Assembly (NCBI RefSeq): GCF_012843875.1
Contig: NZ_JABAFY010000010.1
Location: forward strand, 1-64,000
Origin: Desulfovibrio piger
GTDB taxonomy: Bacteria > Desulfobacterota > Desulfovibrionia > Desulfovibrionales > Desulfovibrionaceae
Length of the DNA: 64,000 nucleotides
Reading direction: 5' to 3'
Shown here: in pieces, positions 59,272 through 64,000 of the stretch
Numbering within the stretch: position 1 is the stretch's first letter
Layout of the letters: every line of letters starts with the position of its first letter
The notes under the pieces: generated by a model
Told to the model about the DNA's origin: nothing
What the model saw: only the letters and a program-made list of their open reading frames with translations
Databases searched by the model: none
Position numbers and translations under genes: made by a program

Positions 59272-60627
59272 ATGTCCTCATTACCCTGCATCGTTCTGGT
59301 GGGACGCCCCAACGTGGGCAAGTCCACTCTGTTCAACCGCCTGATCCGCAGCAACCGCGCCATCACCCATGACCGTCCCGGCGTGACCCGCGACCGCATG
59401 GAAGGTGTGGTCCGCCGCAAGGGCCATCCTGATTTCGGCATCGTGGATACCGGCGGCATCACCCTGGATGCCCATGCCATGGTCACCGAAGGCCCCGAAG
59501 GCATCCGCGGCTTCGAGTCCGACATCCTGCGCCAGGCCGAGGCGGCCATGAAGGACGCCTGTGCCGTGGCCTTCGTGGTGGACGGCCGTGACGGCCTGCT
59601 GCCCCTGGACGAATATCTGGCGGCCCACATCCGCCGCATGGGCCTGCCCACCCTTTGCGTGGTCAACAAGGTGGACGGCCTGGAAAAGGAAGACGAGCTG
59701 CTGGCCGAGTTCCACAGCCTGGGCTTCCCCCTGCTGCCGGTCTCGGCCGAGCACGGGCACAACATCCGCGCCCTCACCGAAGAACTGGCCGACCTGCTGC
59801 CCGATGATTACGAGGCCGAACACGAGCCCCCGGCCCTGCGCCTGGCCATGCTGGGCCGCCCCAATGCGGGCAAGTCCTCCATGATCAACGCCCTGGCCGG
59901 TGAGGAACGCATGATCGTCTCCGACGTGGCCGGCACCACCCGCGACAGCGTGGACGTGCGCTTTGAGCGCGACGGCCAGGATTACGTCTTTGTGGATACC
60001 GCCGGGGTGCGCCGCCGTACCAAGATCACGGACATCGTGGAAAAGTACTCTGTCAACGCGGCCCTCAAGTCCACCACCAAGGCCGACGTGACCCTGCTGA
60101 CCCTGGACGCCACCGAAGGCGTGAGCCAGCAGGACAAGCGCCTCATGGATCTGCTGGATACCCGCAAGATCCCCTTCATGGTGCTGGTCAACAAGTGTGA
60201 CCTGGTGCCCGCCGGTCAGCTCAAGCAACTGCTGCAGAACGTGAGCGAGATGCTGGCCTTCTGCAAGCATGTGCCCATCCTCACGGTCTCGGCCCTCAAG
60301 GGCACGGGCCTGAACAAGATCCTGCCCATGGCCCGCAAGATCCATGAGGAATGCGCCATCCGCGTGCCCACCGGCCAGCTCAACCGGGCCATGGAAGAAG
60401 TGCTGACCCGCCACCAGCCCCCGGTGGTCAAGCGCGTGCGCGCCAAGTTCTTCTATCTGACCCAGGCCGAGTCCCAGCCGCCGACCTTCGTCTTTTTCGT
60501 CAGTGACGCCGACCGCGTGCCGGAAAGCTATGCCCGCTATCTGGAACGCGCCCTGCGCCGCATCTTCGGCATCACGCATGCGCCCATGCGCCTGCACCTG
60601 CGTTCCAGCCACAAGAAATCACAGTAG
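59272..60627 (+). CDS. der: Ribosome biogenesis GTPase Der (EngA)
   Basis: The 451-residue product has two consecutive GTPase domains and a KH-like C-terminal domain. Domain 1 has GRPNVGKST (9-17), DTGGI and NKVD; domain 2 has GRPNAGKSS, DTAGV and NKCD. It acts in 50S subunit assembly. ATGTCC at 59272 follows AGGGAGAC; the ATG at 59254 is an alternative seven codons earlier. The preceding 280 bp hold no gene I can support. Der is usually essential. Confidence 0.96.
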   Translation: MSSLPCIVLVGRPNVGKSTLFNRLIRSNRAITHDRPGVTRDRMEGVVRRKGHPDFGIVDTGGITLDAHAMVTEGPEGIRGFESDILRQAEAAMKDACAVAFVVDGRDGLLPLDEYLAAHIRRMGLPTLCVVNKVDGLEKEDELLAEFHSLGFPLLPVSAEHGHNIRALTEELADLLPDDYEAEHEPPALRLAMLGRPNAGKSSMINALAGEERMIVSDVAGTTRDSVDVRFERDGQDYVFVDTAGVRRRTKITDIVEKYSVNAALKSTTKADVTLLTLDATEGVSQQDKRLMDLLDTRKIPFMVLVNKCDLVPAGQLKQLLQNVSEMLAFCKHVPILTVSALKGTGLNKILPMARKIHEECAIRVPTGQLNRAMEEVLTRHQPPVVKRVRAKFFYLTQAESQPPTFVFFVSDADRVPESYARYLERALRRIFGITHAPMRLHLRSSHKKSQ

Positions 60628-60679
60628 ATATGTGGCCGTGCGGGGGAGATGGATTTGTGTGTCCATCCGGCAAACCGCA

Positions 60680-60708
60680 TTGACAGGAATCAGATAAAGA
60701 TGCAATAG
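60680..60708 (+). promoter_or_regulatory. Promoter of the liv operon
   Basis: TTGACA (60680-60685), a 17-bp spacer and CAATAG (60703-60708), 86 bp before livJ. Nothing else in the leader is recognised. Confidence 0.6.
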
Positions 60709-60794
60709 AAAGGGCTTATACTGCCGCAAGGTAGACGTCGCTTTGCTGTTGTGCGACGCCCGGCAGTGCATGGAGTCTCTCAAGGAGGGAGAAA

Positions 60795-61925
60795 ATGAAA
60801 AAGTGCATGACCTGGCTCATGGCCGCGCTGTGCAGCGTTGCCGTTGCGGCTCCTGCCATGGCCGCCGACACCATCAAAATCGGCGTGCAGGGCGCCCATT
60901 CCGGCGACCTGGCCTCGTACGGCGTCCCCAGCCTCAATGCCGCCAAGATCGTCATTGAAGAAGCCAACGCCAAGGGCGGCGTGCTGGGCAAGAACATCGA
61001 ACTGGTGTCTCAGGACGACCAGTGTAAGCCCGAACTGGCCACCAACGCCGCGACCAAGCTGATCTCCGACAAGGTCGTGGCCATCATGGGCCCCATCTGC
61101 TCCGGCGCCACCAACGCCTCCCTGCCCATGTATGAAAGCGCCAACATCATCAGCATCTCCCCCACGGCCACCACGCCTGCCCTGACCCTGGAAGGCAAGC
61201 ACCCCCTGTTCCTGCGCACCGTGGCCAACGACAATGCCCAGGCCCAGCTGACCAGCAGCTACATCATCGAAGTGCTGAAGGCCAAGAAGGTCGCCTACCT
61301 GCATGACAACGGCGAATACGGCAAGGGCTTTGCCCAGCAGAACCGCGGCATCCTCGAAAAGGCCGGCGTCGAGACCGTCCTGTTCGAAGCCGTGACCCCC
61401 GACGCCGTGGACTTCTCCGCCGTGGTGCGCAAGCTGCGTCGCGCCAAGGCCGACGTCCTGATCTTCGGCGGCTACCAGAACACCGCCTCCAAGCTGGTGC
61501 AGCAGATGCGCCGCGACCGCGTCAAGACCCCCCTCATCGGTCCTGACGGCGTGAAGGACGAGACCTTCCTCAAGATGACCGGCAAGGACAGCGAAGGCGT
61601 CATGGCCTCCTATCCCAAGGATACCAGTACCCTGGCCATGTACAAGCACGCCCGCGAAGCCCACGTCAAGCAGTTCGGCAGCGAGCCCGGCTTCGGTTAC
61701 TACAACGCCTATGCCGCCACCCAGGCCCTCATCAAGGCCATCGAAGTGGCCGGCAGCACCGAGACCGACAAGATCATGGCCGCTCTGAAGAGCACCGAAG
61801 TGGACACCCCTCTGGGCAAGATGTCCTTCAACAAGGCCGGTGACGCCACCGGTCTGGGCCTGTCCGTCTACGTGGTGAAGGACGGCAAGTTCGTCGAAAG
61901 CGACCACAGCCTCACTCTGCATTAA
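60795..61925 (+). CDS. livJ: Branched-chain amino acid ABC transporter, periplasmic binding protein
   Basis: The 376-residue product has a Sec signal peptide (1-23, APAMA-ADTI) and the type I periplasmic binding fold of LivJ: IKIGVQGAHSGDLASYG at the start, LVSQDDQCKPE (two-lobe hinge), and AYAATQALIKAIEVAGSTE near the end. It captures leucine, isoleucine, valine or related amino acids in the periplasm for import. AAGGAGG precedes the ATG. The permeases follow after an 88-bp hairpin-containing gap. Confidence 0.93.
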   Translation: MKKCMTWLMAALCSVAVAAPAMAADTIKIGVQGAHSGDLASYGVPSLNAAKIVIEEANAKGGVLGKNIELVSQDDQCKPELATNAATKLISDKVVAIMGPICSGATNASLPMYESANIISISPTATTPALTLEGKHPLFLRTVANDNAQAQLTSSYIIEVLKAKKVAYLHDNGEYGKGFAQQNRGILEKAGVETVLFEAVTPDAVDFSAVVRKLRRAKADVLIFGGYQNTASKLVQQMRRDRVKTPLIGPDGVKDETFLKMTGKDSEGVMASYPKDTSTLAMYKHAREAHVKQFGSEPGFGYYNAYAATQALIKAIEVAGSTETDKIMAALKSTEVDTPLGKMSFNKAGDATGLGLSVYVVKDGKFVESDHSLTLH

Positions 61926-61943
61926 TAGGATACTATGGCGCAC

Positions 61944-61970
61944 GGGCGCGGAGGCATGGCCTCCGCGCCC
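61944..61970 (+). promoter_or_regulatory. Hairpin between livJ and livH
   Basis: GGGCGCGGAGGC (61944-61955) and GCCTCCGCGCCC (61959-61970) pair perfectly across 3 nt. There is no proper T tract (TCTTG), so it is better placed as an mRNA-stabilising or partial-attenuation hairpin that keeps binding protein levels above permease levels. Confidence 0.75.
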
Positions 61971-62013
61971 TCTTGCCCGCTGCGCCCGGGTAAACCGCAG
62001 CCCCTGTAACGGC

Positions 62014-62922
62014 ATGGACTTCCAGTACTTTATCGAACTTTTCTTCGGCGGCCTCACACGCGGCAGCATCTATGCCCTCATCGCCCTGGGCTATACGCTG
62101 GTGTACGGCATCATCGAACTGATCAACTTCGCACACGGCGAAATCTACATGCTGGGCGCCTTCACGGCCCTGCTGGTAGCCGGTGTGCTGGGCATCGTCG
62201 GTTTCCCCGCCGGAGGCATCCTCATCGTTGCGGCCCTCGCGGCCGTGGTCTGGAGCGCGGCCTACGGCTATACTCTGGAAAAGGTGGCCTACAAACCCCT
62301 GCGCGGCGCCCCGCGTCTGTCGCCCCTCATTTCGGCCATCGGCATGTCCATCTTCCTACAGAACTATGTGCTGCTGGCGCAGACCTCTGACTATGTCCCC
62401 TTCCCCCGCCTGCTGCCGGAGATGGAGTTTCTGGATTACCTGGGCAACATCATGGGCCCCAGTGATTTCCTGATCCTCGTCACCAGCACGCTGGCCATGG
62501 TCTCCCTGAGCCTGTTCATCCGCTATACCCGCATGGGCAAGGCCATGCGCGCCACCGCGCAAAACCGCAAGATGGCCCTGCTGCTGGGCATCAATGCCGA
62601 CCGCATCATCTCGCTCACCTTCATCGTCGGCTCGGCCCTGGCGGCCCTGGGCGGCGTGCTCATCGCCTCCCACATGGGACAGGTCAACTTCGGCATCGGC
62701 TTCCTGGCCGGCCTTAAGGCCTTCACGGCCGCGGTGCTCGGCGGCATCGGTTCCATCCCCGGTGCCATGGTGGGCGGCCTTGTGCTGGGTATCGCCGAGA
62801 GCATGACCACCGGCTACCTGTCGGGCAACTATGAGGATGCCCTGGCCTTTGCCCTGCTCATCCTCATCCTCATCTTCCGTCCCGACGGCATCCTCGGCAA
62901 AGCGAAAGTGCAGAAGGTGTAG
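62014..62922 (+). CDS. livH: Branched-chain amino acid ABC transporter permease LivH
   Basis: The 302-residue product has about eight membrane helices and the LivH motifs GSIYALIALGYTLVYGIIELINFAHGEIYMLG near the N-terminus and AVLGGIGSIPGAMVGGLVLGIAE near the C-terminus. No good ribosome site precedes the ATG at 62014 (CCCTGTAACGGC), so coupling or a later start (MLGA) is possible but unlikely given the family N-terminus. It forms the membrane channel with LivM. Confidence 0.93.
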   Translation: MDFQYFIELFFGGLTRGSIYALIALGYTLVYGIIELINFAHGEIYMLGAFTALLVAGVLGIVGFPAGGILIVAALAAVVWSAAYGYTLEKVAYKPLRGAPRLSPLISAIGMSIFLQNYVLLAQTSDYVPFPRLLPEMEFLDYLGNIMGPSDFLILVTSTLAMVSLSLFIRYTRMGKAMRATAQNRKMALLLGINADRIISLTFIVGSALAALGGVLIASHMGQVNFGIGFLAGLKAFTAAVLGGIGSIPGAMVGGLVLGIAESMTTGYLSGNYEDALAFALLILILIFRPDGILGKAKVQKV

Positions 62923-62928
62923 CCAATC

Positions 62929-64000
<1,072 letters not shown>

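Overview
The window is high-GC chromosomal DNA (codons mostly end in G or C) from a sulfate- or sulfite-reducing Desulfovibrionaceae-type deltaproteobacterium. The evidence is a DsrMK-like cytochrome b / CCG-domain iron-sulfur pair, a TauE-type exporter followed by a large two-component cluster, EF-Tu/RNA polymerase proteins of that general type, and -35 boxes that mostly read (G/C)CTTG(A/C)C. The species assignment is inference; no database was searched.

Layout. Positions 1-1147 hold the leader-distal end of a type I-C-like CRISPR array whose last repeats are decayed; leader and cas genes must lie left of the window. A minus-strand tRNA-Thr, a NERD-nuclease/UvrD-type helicase and a 64-residue zinc ribbon follow (1230-3422). 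Positions 3523-5500 carry a MarR regulator with a palindromic operator and a sodium:solute symporter gene broken by one in-frame TAG. Positions 5855-7530 carry the most unusual pair: a Tat-signal protein with (His/Arg)-x-Ser triplets and RYD repeats, and directly behind it an HPr-kinase-like protein fused to a PqqD-like peptide-recognition domain.

Positions 7567-22139 are the translation/transcription core: tRNA-Tyr, tRNA-Gly, tuf, rpmG, tRNA-Trp, secE, nusG, rplK, rplA, rplJ, rplL, rpoB and rpoC. The rplJL and rpoBC segments have their own recognisable promoters, and two terminators lie between rplL and rpoB. Positions 22761-25293 encode the DsrMK-like pair without dsrJOP. Positions 25707-29437 (minus) hold manC and the rsfS-gpmI-zinc-ribbon operon. 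Next come a phenylacetate-CoA-ligase-type gene, a seven-gene Gly/Cys tRNA array (31042-31725), a GntR regulator, queDE, mntP and several envelope proteins.

Positions 36960-50425 are a mixed housekeeping stretch: a large degenerate-GGDEF/TPR protein, a metallo-beta-lactamase hydrolase, a flavoprotein, ComF, DUF4198 and Tim44-like proteins, a PaaI-like thioesterase, a pseudouridine synthase, a PAS-GGDEF protein with an altered signature, a glutamine amidotransferase, CinA and an exported alpha/beta hydrolase. From 50633 come an alanine:cation symporter, then a TauE exporter operon with a sensor kinase, a kinase-like protein lacking its ATP site, two lone receivers and a receiver-kinase (52732-58864). 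The window closes with der and a livJ-livH-livM branched-chain amino acid ABC operon that runs off the right edge.

The strongest candidates for new biology are the HprK-PqqD / triplet-repeat pair, the TauE-linked phosphorelay with its pseudo-kinase, and the double-degenerate GGDEF-TPR protein.
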